Below, in pieces: positions 57,037-64,000 of a DNA stretch of 64,000 nt (positions are counted from its first letter, which is position 1; each line of letters opens with the position of its first letter). The notes beneath the pieces are model-generated. The model was not told the origin of the DNA. It was given only the letters and a program-made list of their open reading frames with translations, and did not search any database. The translations under genes were made by a program, and so were the position numbers. This DNA comes from Parerythrobacter_A sp963799315 (GTDB lineage: Bacteria > Pseudomonadota > Alphaproteobacteria > Sphingomonadales > Sphingomonadaceae). The stretch is from assembly GCA_963799315.1 (NCBI GenBank), contig CAWCWP010000001.1, positions 1,240,001 through 1,304,000 of the forward strand, written 5' to 3'.

Positions 57037-57086
57037 GTGTGACGTATATGGGGTCGCAATGCGCTTGTCGAAAGCCTTTGCACCCC

Positions 57087-57152
57087 CGTTCGTCCTGAGC
57101 TTGTCGAAGCCTGTCCTGAGCGGCTGCTACAAGCAGCTAGCCGAAGGGGACC
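57087..57152 (+). repeat. Dispersed repeat, family C (copy C2)
   Basis: CCGTTCGTCCTGAGCTTGTC, then GCGGCTGCTACAAGCAGCTAG and CCGAAGGGGAC. It agrees with C1 (40519-40585) along its length. Confidence 0.8.
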
Positions 57153-57189
57153 GTGTTTTCTACTAGCGACGGTATGAAGCGAAGGACGG

Positions 57190-57215
57190 CCCTTCGACAA
57201 GCTCAGGGTGAACGG
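57190..57215 (-). repeat. Dispersed repeat, family C half unit (C3)
   Basis: CCCTTCGACAAGCTCAGGGT then GAACGG: the inverse of the C2 head (CCGTTCGTCCTGAGCTTGTC), so C2 and C3 form an inverted pair in the fmt upstream region. The last GTG of C3 lies in frame with fmt. Confidence 0.8.
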
Positions 57216-57225
57216 AGTTGTTGGC

Positions 57226-58132
57226 GTGCGAGTAATTTTCATGGGAACACCGGACTTCGCCGTGCCGACACTGCGCGCGCTGGAGGCTGCCGCGCACACC
57301 ATCGTGGCGGTCTATACCCAGCCGCCGCGCCCGGCGGGCCGGGGCAAGAAGCCGCAGCCCTCGCCGGTGCAGCGCGCGGCGGAGGGTCTGGGCTTTCCGG
57401 TCTTCACGCCGACCTCGCTGAAATCCGCCGAAGCGCAGGCGGAGTTTGCCGCGCACGGGGCGGATATCGCGGTGGTGGCGGCCTATGGCATGATTCTGCC
57501 AACGGCGATTCTCGACATACCGGCGCATGGCTGTCTCAACGTCCATGCCTCGATCCTGCCGCGCTGGCGCGGGTGCGGCGCCGATTCATCGCGCGATCAT
57601 GGCGGGCGATGCGGGCACCGGCGTTACCATCATGCAGATGGAAGCGGGCCTCGACACCGGCCCGATGCTGGCCACAGCCCGCGCGCCCATCGGCGACAAG
57701 ACGACGGGCGAACTGACGGATGAACTGGCACAGTTGGGCGCGCAGCTGATGAGCGGTACGCTGCGCGATCTGGCTATCCATGTGCCGGTGAAGCAGGACG
57801 ATGCGGAGGCGACCCACGCGCCCAAGATCGACAAGGCGGAGGCCCGTATCGACTGGTCGCGCCCGGCGGAGGAGCTGGTACGCCATATCCACGGCCTGTC
57901 GCCCTTCCCCGGTGCCTGGTTCGAGGTGAATGGCGCGCGTATTAAGGTGCTGCGCGCCGAGATCGCCGAGGGTTCCGGCGCGCCGGGCGAGGTGCTGGAC
58001 GATGATTTGACCATCGCTTGCGGCAAGGGTGCCTTGCGTCCGGTCGAGCTGCAACGCGCGGGCAAACCCGCCATGTCGCGCGCCGATTTCCTGCGCGGCA
58101 ACCCGATTGCGTCAGGCACCACGCTCGCTTGA
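57226..58132 (+). CDS. fmt: Methionyl-tRNA formyltransferase (one frameshift)
   Basis: Fmt formylates initiator Met-tRNA. MRVIFMGTPDFAVP, AYGMILP and the catalytic block NVHASILPRWRGAAPIHRA are visible. An extra G near 57572 breaks the frame inside that block. Corrected length is 301 residues. GTG 57226 opens the conserved RVIFMGTPDF; a GTG at 57208 in repeat C3 would add six residues. The stop overlaps the truA start as TTGA. Confidence 0.94.
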
Positions 58133-58900
58133 CCCGCTTCGCGCTCACGCTGGAATATGACGGCACCCCGTTCCAGGGGCTGCAACGCCAGAAGCACGGG
58201 CCGAGCGTGCAGGGCGCGGTCGAGGCGGCGCTGCTGGCGATAACGGGCGCGCCTGTCACGCTGCACAGCGCGGGCCGCACCGACAGCGGTGTGCATGCGC
58301 TGGGAATGCGCAGCCATTTCGACCTCGACACCACGCTGGAACCCTTCCGCCTGATGGAGGCGCTCAACGCGCGGATGCGGCCCGATCCGGTCGCGGTGCT
58401 GGCCTGCGAACGGGTGCCGGACGACTGGCATGCGCGCTTTTCCTGCACGGGGCGCGCCTATGAATACCGCATCGCCAATCGCCGCGCGCCGTTGACGGTG
58501 GAGCGCGATGCGCGCATGGCGCGTGCCGCAACCGCTGGATGCCGATGCGATGCACCGCGCGGCGCAGGCGCTGGTCGGGCGGCATGACTTCACCACCTTC
58601 CGCAGCGCGCATTGCCAGGCGGACAGCCCGGTGCGCACGCTCGATACGCTGACGGTGCGACGCGAGGGCGCTTCGGTCGTCATCCAGACGGCGGCGCGCA
58701 GCTTCCTGCATCATCAGGTCCGCTCGATGGTCGGGTGCCTTGCGCTGGTCGGCATGGGCCGGTGGAGCGAAGCGCGATTGGCGCAAGCCCTTGCCGCGCG
58801 CGACCGGCAGGCGCTAGGCCTGAACGCACCCGCGCACGGGCTGTATTTGTGCGTGCCGATACGCGGACCCAACCTAGCCATCGCGTCATTGCGAGCGTAG
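58129..58900 (+). CDS. truA: tRNA pseudouridine(38-40) synthase (one frameshift)
   Basis: TruA makes pseudouridine at positions 38-40. The catalytic Asp is in SAGRTDSGVHALG; the N-terminal RFALTLEYDGTPFQGLQRQ and C-terminal SFLHHQVRSMVGCLALVG are typical. An extra base near 58514-58521 breaks the frame (corrected ERDAR-WRVPQPLD). TTG start overlaps the fmt stop. The last residues (ASLRA then stop) come from repeat A2. Corrected length is 256 residues. Confidence 0.92.
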
Positions 58901-58961
58901 CGCGGAATGCATGAGCGTCGAGCTCTGCGGCTGTGGATTGCCGCGCTACGCTCGCAATGAC
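58885..58961 (+). repeat. Dispersed inverted repeat, family A (copy A2)
   Basis: GTCATTGCGAGCGTAGCGCG pairs with CGCGCTACGCTCGCAATGAC: almost perfect 20-base arms round a 37-base centre. The left arm includes the truA stop codon. Confidence 0.9.
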
Positions 58962-58974
58962 AAAAGGAAGAACA

Positions 58975-60081
58975 ATGACCATCACCGGCCAACAGATTTT
59001 CACCACGCTCGCCAAAGACGGCACGCTTACCGTCGAAGTCGCGACATCCGAGTTCCCCGATCCCACCGGCAACCAGGTGCTGGTCCGCATGGAAGCCGCG
59101 CCGATCAACCCCAGCGACCTCGCGCTGCTGTTCGGCGCCGCCGACCTCGAAAACGCCGAATACAGCGACGGCAAGATCGTCGCCACGATGCCCGAACCGT
59201 TCAATTCGGGCAGCAAGGGTCGCCACGGCCAGCGCCTGCCGGTCGGGAACGAAGGCGCGGGCACGGTGGTCGCGGCGGGCGATGGCGAGATGGCGCAGGC
59301 GCTGGTCGGCCAGCGCGTCGCCTGCGTGCCGGGCAATGCGTTCAGCGAATATGCCATAGCCGAAGCGCCGATGTGCCTGCCGCTGGGCGATGTTTCCAGC
59401 GAGGACGGGGCGAGCGCCTTCGTCAATCCGATGACCGCGCTGGGCTTCGTGGAAACCGCGAAGGCCGAGGGCCAGTCCGCCATCCTGCACAACGCCGCCG
59501 CCTCCAATCTGGGGCAGATGCTGGTCAAGATCTGCGCCGAAGACGACATCGCACTGGTCAATGTGGTGCGCAAGGACGCGCATGTGGACTTGCTGAAAGG
59601 TCTCGGCGCGAAGCATATCGTCAATTCATCCGACGATGATTTCATGAAGCAGCTGCGCGGCGCAATCGACGCGACCGACGCCTATTTCGGCTTCGATCCG
59701 ATCGGCGGCGGCAGCTCCATCGATCACAGCCTGAAGGCGATGGAGCAAGTCGCCGCATCCAAGATGTCCGAATTCAGCCGCTACGGCTCGAACCAGGACA
59801 AGAAGATGTACAATTACGGCCGCCTCGACCTGTCGCCTACGATCCTGACGCCCAGCTACGGCCTGAACTGGACGGTGTCCGGCTGGCTGCTGACGCCGTT
59901 CCTCGCCAAGGCGGGCATGGAAACGGTGGTGCGGATGCGGACGCGCGTGCTGAAGGGCATCACCTCCACCTTCGCCAGCTCCTACAAGGAGAAGGTCACG
60001 CTGGCGGGGATGCTGAAAAAGGACGCTGCGCTGGATTATCGGGCGATGAAGACCGGCGAGAAGTATCTGGTTACGCCTTAG
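58975..60081 (+). CDS. Zinc-binding dehydrogenase / quinone-oxidoreductase-like (MDR superfamily)
   Basis: A 368-residue medium-chain dehydrogenase-fold protein: NQVLVRMEAAPINPSDLALLFG is the MDR N-terminal block; VGNEGAGTVVAAG follows; ILHNAAASNLGQMLVKIC is the cofactor site, in which GxGxxG is replaced by NAAASNLG. Substrate unknown. AAGGAAG lies six bases before the ATG. It is followed by a strong hairpin. Confidence 0.87.
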   Translation: MTITGQQIFTTLAKDGTLTVEVATSEFPDPTGNQVLVRMEAAPINPSDLALLFGAADLENAEYSDGKIVATMPEPFNSGSKGRHGQRLPVGNEGAGTVVAAGDGEMAQALVGQRVACVPGNAFSEYAIAEAPMCLPLGDVSSEDGASAFVNPMTALGFVETAKAEGQSAILHNAAASNLGQMLVKICAEDDIALVNVVRKDAHVDLLKGLGAKHIVNSSDDDFMKQLRGAIDATDAYFGFDPIGGGSSIDHSLKAMEQVAASKMSEFSRYGSNQDKKMYNYGRLDLSPTILTPSYGLNWTVSGWLLTPFLAKAGMETVVRMRTRVLKGITSTFASSYKEKVTLAGMLKKDAALDYRAMKTGEKYLVTP

Positions 60082-60088
60082 GGTTTGC

Positions 60089-60114
60089 CGGGGCGGGTCG
60101 AAGTGCCCGCCCCG
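60089..60114 (+). terminator. Strong GC hairpin after the dehydrogenase gene
   Basis: CGGGGCGGG and CCCGCCCCG form a perfect 9-base stem with loop TCGAAGTG, eight bases after the stop. No T-run follows, so rho-independent termination is possible but unproven. Confidence 0.6.
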
Positions 60115-60119
60115 CCCCC

Positions 60120-60190
60120 GTCATTGCGAGCGAAGCGAAGCAATCCAGAGCGTATCGCGCGAGACGCTCTGGATTGTCCAAGGGCGCCTA
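60120..60190 (+). repeat. Dispersed repeat, family A variant (copy A3)
   Basis: Begins GTCATTGCGAGCGAAGCGAAGCAATCC as in A1 and A2; inside, CAATCCAGAGCGT pairs with ACGCTCTGGATTG (60141-60153 and 60164-60176). The right outer arm is degenerate. Confidence 0.75.
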
Positions 60191-60239
60191 CGGCTTCGTC
60201 GCTGCGACCGGGTAGCGACGCTCGGTGAGAGCGCAATTC

Positions 60240-61221
60240 TCAACGTCCGTCGAACGCCGTCTGGATCGTGCGCCGCGTCGCACACGCCCTTGCGCCAACA
60301 GCAGTTGCAGCAGCAGCCGCGCCTTGGCCGGGGCTGAGCGCGCGGGCGGCGACGAAGCCGTTGCGCGTCGTCCTGCGGTTCGCGGTCGACCAGCGCCTGT
60401 TCCACGCGGCTGGCGCGCACCACCGGCACGCCGCCTGCGCATAGTTTCACCAGTTCGGCGCGGACCGGTTCGGGCATATTGCCCTCGCCCGCCCCCGCGA
60501 TCACGACTCCGGCGGGGCGATCGCCAAGCTGGCGGCGCACCGCATCGGCCTCCAGCGCGGCATGGACATAGACGACCGGCACTTCCGGCCAATCGGCCGG
60601 CAACGCGTATTGCGCCGTCGTGTCCTGTCGCCACGCCGCCCCGAACCAGTCGAGCGATGACGGCGTCACCAGCGCCACCGATTCGCGCGGGAAACCGCGG
60701 AAGGCATCGGAACCGCGCGTGCGGACCTTTCGCACATCACGCGCGGCGAACACGCGGTCGCCCATCACCACCAGCACGCCGCGTCCGCTTGCGCCCGCAT
60801 CGCTGGCAACGCGCACCGCATTGGCGACATTGCGCAGCCCGTCATAGCCCACCGCATCGGCAGGCCGCATCGCGCCGACCACCACCACCGGCTTGCGCGC
60901 GGGCAGGGTCAGGTCGAGCAGGAATGCGGTTTCCTCCAGCGTGTCGGTGCCATGCGTGATGACAATGCCGTCGCATGCCGGATCGTCCAGCGCCCGCATC
61001 GCCGCCGCATGCAGCGTGGCCCATGTGCCGTGCCCGATATCCGCGCTGTCGATATTGGCGATCTGCTGGCCGGTCAGTACCGCATCCAGCCCCAGCCCAG
61101 ACAGCCGTTCCAGATAATCGCCGATCCCGATCTGTCCGGCGCGATACTCCGCCGCCGTGGCGGACCCGGCGATGCCGGCGATGGTGCCGCCGGTGGCAAG
61201 AACGGTCAGGCGTTTGGACAT
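60240..61221 (-). CDS. Asparaginase (four frameshifts near the 3' end)
   Basis: A type I/II asparaginase that splits asparagine to aspartate and ammonia. The catalytic Thr is in VLATGGTIAG; HGTDTLEETAFLL and VVVVGAMRPADA follow. Extra bases near 60365, 60327, 60288 and 60269 break the last 45 codons; correction reads NGFVAARALSPG, KARLLLQLLLA, QGVCDAA and TIQTAFDGR then TGA. Corrected length is 325 residues. It has no signal peptide, so cytosolic. Start ATG 61221; an in-frame start upstream at 61251 is less likely. Confidence 0.9.
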
Positions 61222-61318
61222 GGCCACCGCTTTAGCGCGCCGCACGGTCAAGCGGGGAATTGATTTTAACGGCGTTGATTTTAACGATTGGGCCGCTATG
61301 TGCTGCGGACCGCTGGCG

Positions 61319-61394
61319 GGGCGATTAGCTCAGTTGGTAGAGCATCTCGTTTACACCGAGAGGGTCGGCAGTTCGAGCCTGTCATCGCCCACCA
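61319..61394 (+). tRNA. tRNA-Val (TAC)
   Basis: The acceptor GGGCGAT pairs with ATCGCCC; D arm AGCTCAGTTGGTAGAGC; anticodon stem TCTCG/CGAGA with loop TTTACAC and anticodon TAC at 61352-61354; T arm GTTCGAGCC; ACCA is encoded. Confidence 0.97.
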
Positions 61395-61419
61395 GCGGAT
61401 TTCCCGTCAGTTTTACGTA

Positions 61420-61836
61420 TCAGTTGTCCGTCTTGCGCAGGATGGACGGCCTGCGGTTGTCGCAGGGCGTGCCGCTGCCGTCGAGCGCGCGGCGAGTCAT
61501 GCGGCGGGCGATGTCTTCGTCGATATCGTCCATTGCATCGCAGCGGTCGTCTGCCTCGACCACTTCGGCCAAATCTTCGATGGCGTCCTCGGATCGCTGC
61601 ATTTCGCGCTTCGCCTGCGGATCGCGGACACGTTCTTCCGCCAGTTCCAGCATCCGTTTCACCAGCCGCAATTCCTCGGCCAGACGACGGCTGAGAACAT
61701 CGTCGGTTTTGTCCGCGCCGCCTTTTTTCGTGAAACTGTCCTGCAACGCCTTGAGCTGCTCGCGCGCCAGATCGTCCATTTCCTCTTCGGTGATTTCGCG
61801 TCCGCCGAACATCGCTTTGCCGTGAAGATATGTCAT
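61420..61836 (-). CDS. Charged helical protein of unknown function
   Basis: A 138-residue, very acidic and basic protein: REITEEEMDDLAREQLKALQDSF, then LAEELRLVKRMLELAEERV and DAIEDLAEVVEADDRCDAM. It should form long helices or coiled coils, has no signal or catalytic site, and belongs to no family I can name. It lies convergent with tRNA-Val, 26 bases from it. Confidence 0.65.
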   Translation of the reverse strand: MTYLHGKAMFGGREITEEEMDDLAREQLKALQDSFTKKGGADKTDDVLSRRLAEELRLVKRMLELAEERVRDPQAKREMQRSEDAIEDLAEVVEADDRCDAMDDIDEDIARRMTRRALDGSGTPCDNRRPSILRKTDN

Positions 61837-61884
61837 GTGCGACGCTCTAGGCAGCCATACCTAACGCGGCGTTAAGCCTGCCGC

Positions 61885-62464
61885 CTAATCCAGCGCGGCT
61901 TCGATGGCCTCGCGCGCCTCGGCACTGGCCCAGTCGTAATCGCCCGCGACGCGCCAGACCTCGGTGCCATCTGCATCGTACAGCACGGTCAGCGGCAGGC
62001 CCTCCGCCGCCAGCGCATCGCCCAGCGTTCCCGCCGGATCAAGCCACGGTTCGAGCGCCTTGAAGTCGCGCGCCGCGAAGAACGGTTCCACTTTATCCGC
62101 ACCCTGCCGATCCTGGCTTACCGTCACCACCCGCATCCGGCCCTCGTACTCCACCGCCAGCGTGTCGAGCAGCGGCATCTCGACAACGCAGGGCGCGCAC
62201 CATGTCGCCCACAGGTTCACCAGCACCGGCTGCCCCTGCATCGCGGCGAGGTTCAGCTCGCGGCCTGCAGGATCGAGCAGCGTCGCGGCGGGCATCAGCG
62301 CACCGGCGCGCGAGGGGTCAGGCTCTCCGGTAATCGCACGCCTGCTGTGCCGCCGCTGGTTGCGCGTCGTCGGGGGTGTCCCTATCGCATCCCCCCAATG
62401 CAACAGCACCCAACAGTATTGCGATAGCGGGCGTGACGGACAGAAGCGGCGAGAAAAACGGCAA
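61885..62464 (-). CDS. TlpA-like thioredoxin lipoprotein (one frameshift)
   Basis: A thiol-disulfide oxidoreductase: NLWATWCAPCVVEMPLLD carries the CxxC site. The mature N-terminus comes from another frame (AIAILLGAVALGGC, lipobox ALGGC, then DRDTPDDAQPAAA), joined by an extra base near 62338. This makes a membrane-tethered reductase facing the periplasm. No ATG opens the leader; TTG 62464 is the nearest candidate and would overlap the divergent argH start by 32 bases. Confidence 0.82.
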
Positions 62465-63850
62465 GGCAGGCTCCAACCAGATGTGGGGCGGCCGCTTCGC
62501 CGACGGGCCTAGCGCGATCATGCGCGAAATCAACGCCTCCATCCCGTTCGACAAGGCGTTGTGGCGACAGGATATCGCCGGGTCGCGCGCCCATGTCACC
62601 ATGCTGGCGGCGCAGAGCATCGTTAGCGATACCGACCGCGATGCGATCCTGGGCGGGCTGGACACCATCGCCGCCGAGTACGAGGCGGATGGCGTGCCCG
62701 AAGACTGGGATCTGGAAGACATTCACATGACCATGGAAAGCCGCCTTGCCGAGCTGATCGGTCCGGTGGCGGGGCGGTTGCACACCGCACGCAGCCGCAA
62801 CGATCAGGTGGCGACCGATTTCCGGCTGTGGGTGCGCGAGGCGAACCGTGATGCGATGGCGGCGCTGCGCGGATTGCAAGGCGCATTGGTCGGTCGGGCG
62901 GAGGAACACGCCGATGCCATCATGCCCGGCTTCACCCATTTGCAGACCGCGCAGCCGGTGACGCTGGGCCATCATCTGATGGCCTATTACGAAATGTTCG
63001 ACCGCGATCGCCGCGCGTTTCGGCCGATGCGGACGCGGCTGCTGAACGAATGCCCGCTGGGCACCGCCGCGCTGGCGGGCACCGGCTTCCCGATCGACCG
63101 CGATGCGACGGCGCGGCGCTGGGTTTCGGCAGGCCGACGCGCAACAGCCTCGATGCCGTGTCCGACCGCGATTTCGCGCTCGATTATCTGCAGGCCGCCA
63201 GCACCTGCGCGCTGCATCTGTCGCGGCTGGCGGAGGAGATGATCTCTGTGGGCCAGCCAGCCCTTCGGCTTCGCGCGGATGCCCGATGCGCTCAGCACCG
63301 GCAGTTCGATCATGCCGCAGAAAAAGAACCCCGATGCCGCCGAACTGGTGCGCGGCCATGCGGGGCGGATCGTGGGCTGCGCCACCGCGCTGATGATGAC
63401 GATGAAGGGTCTGCCGCTCGCCTATTCCAAGGATATGCAGGACGACAAGCCGCCGGTGTTCGAGGCGCGGGCCTGCTGGCGCTGTCGCTCGCCGCGATGA
63501 CCGGGCATGGTCGCCGAAAGCACGTTCAGACCGCGACCGGATGCGGCAGGCGGCGGAGCTGGGCTATGCCACCGCGACCGATCTTGCCGACTGGCTGGTG
63601 CGCGAGGCGGACATCCCGTTCCGCGAGGCGCATCACATCACCGGCGCGGCGGTAAAGCTGGCGGAAGAACGCGGCGTGGCGCTCGACGCGCTGCCGCTGG
63701 AGGATTTGCAGGCCATCGATGCGCGGATCGACGAGCGGGTGTTCGCCGCGCTGTCGGTCGATGCCTCGGTCGCCTCGCGCAATTCCTATGGCGGGACCGC
63801 GCCGGAGCAGGTACGCGCGCAGATTGCGCGGGCGCGAAAGGCCGGCATAA
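62433..63850 (+). CDS. argH: Argininosuccinate lyase (six indels)
   Basis: ArgH releases arginine and fumarate. MWGGRF, HTARSRNDQVATD and the catalytic-loop GSSIMPQKKNPDAAELVRGH are visible. Six single-base indels break the frame: near 63116 and 63469 (one base missing), and near 63244, 63505, 63533 and 63844 (one base extra). Correction joins ALGFGRPTRNSL, WASQPFGF, GLLALSLAAMTG, MVAESTFR, PDRMRQAAELG and ARKAA then TAA at 63848. Corrected length is 471 residues. GTG 62433 is the usual start. Confidence 0.92.
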
Positions 63851-63861
63851 GGAAGGACGAC

Positions 63862-64000
63862 ATGAGCACGCACCCCCTGTCTTGTCGTGATTGCCCTGCT
63901 GCGCTGGCCGCCTGCGGCCAGCGTGCGGAGCTGGAGACCGCGCCGGGCGAGGGGCTGCCGGTCGCGCCGCTGGGGTCCGAGCGATGCGGCCAAACCGCGC
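63862..64000 (+). CDS. lptM: LptM-like small lipoprotein, partial (three indels)
   Basis: The mature part is CGQRAELETAPGEGLPVAPLG, and the window ends in the corrected PSDAAKPR. Corrected for an extra base near 63883 and a missing one near 63900, the leader reads LLVVIALLALAAC, a proper lipobox; uncorrected it reads PLSCRDCPAALAAC. A third extra base lies near 63978. The position directly after argH (lysA often follows) and the length fit the LptM family, which helps LptD mature. Confidence 0.75.
   Translation, partial: MSTHPLSCRDCPAALAACGQRAELETAPGEGLPVAPLGSERCGQTA

Noticed and set aside
60089..60114. Certain rho-independent terminator
   Set aside because: The hairpin is perfect, but there is no T-run, so it is kept only as a possible terminator.
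4499..63850. Programmed +1 frameshifting as the cause of the breaks
   Set aside because: No shared slippery site, stop codon context or stimulatory stem; sites differ, three need the opposite correction, and they cluster at the window end.
1..64000. CRISPR arrays, rRNA genes, prophage or insertion sequences
   Set aside because: No regularly spaced direct repeats, no 16S/23S/5S signature, and no transposase or phage structural gene was recognised.

Overview
The window is a chromosomal stretch of a high-GC alphaproteobacterium, most likely Sphingomonadales, family Erythrobacteraceae. This rests on gene content: CcrM-type GANTC methyltransferase, split PntAA/PntAB/PntB, CpaF, ChvI/ChvG followed by a short HprK, RapZ, PTS IIA and HPr, and a LOV histidine kinase resembling EL346 of Erythrobacter litoralis. 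No species is claimed. No rRNA, phage, insertion sequence or CRISPR was seen. Two tRNAs are present: Phe(GAA) and Val(TAC).

Layout. 0-9.5 kb: yacG, tRNA-Phe, purC, an M16 peptidase, purS-purQ, then a GGDEF/EAL protein and glmS on the minus strand. 9.7-16.9 kb: cpaF, small membrane and lipoproteins, a minus-strand run (dGTPase, NAD(P)-binding protein, DUF938 protein), aspartate racemase, an alpha/beta hydrolase. 16.5-20.4 kb: a transhydrogenase operon that also holds a PH-like protein and an aa3-oxidase subunit-IV-like peptide. 20.6-27.7 kb: a response regulator with a degenerate sigma-54 activator loop, an SDR, a PhoD-like phosphatase, folP, a LOV histidine kinase, ccrM. 27.8-37.2 kb: a Ca/Na exchanger, rnhB, a sugar dehydrogenase lipoprotein, a GNAT / DUF1285 / Nudix / CCA-transferase run, parC, a DJ-1 protein. 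37.2-47.7 kb: a bacterial voltage-gated sodium channel, two cysteine desulfurases with a [2Fe-2S] ferredoxin, TonB, and DUF3597, DUF885, DUF421 and DUF937 proteins. 47.8-53.2 kb: chvI-chvG-hprK-rapZ-IIA-HPr-rRNA methyltransferase, nearly all overlapping and so probably translationally coupled. 53.3-64 kb: rmuC, a Cys-rich copper-binding-type protein, def, recR, fmt-truA, an oxidoreductase, an asparaginase, tRNA-Val, a TlpA-like thioredoxin, argH, lptM (cut by the window end).

Two window-wide signals stand out. First, about 40 single-base indels break 20 otherwise well-conserved genes, many of them essential (glmS, parC, folP, fmt, argH). About 37 look like one extra base and 3 like a missing base. 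I read these as uncorrected sequence errors, not pseudogenes, and give spans from the real start to the real stop. Second, several families of inverted dispersed repeats sit in intergenic gaps and sometimes supply the start or stop codon of the neighbouring gene.

Functionally the window is mostly core metabolism and information processing (purines, arginine, folate, glucosamine, tRNA and rRNA modification, chromosome decatenation). Set into it are sensory and cell-cycle functions: LOV kinase, ChvGI plus nitrogen-type PTS, c-di-GMP turnover, CcrM and a sodium channel.
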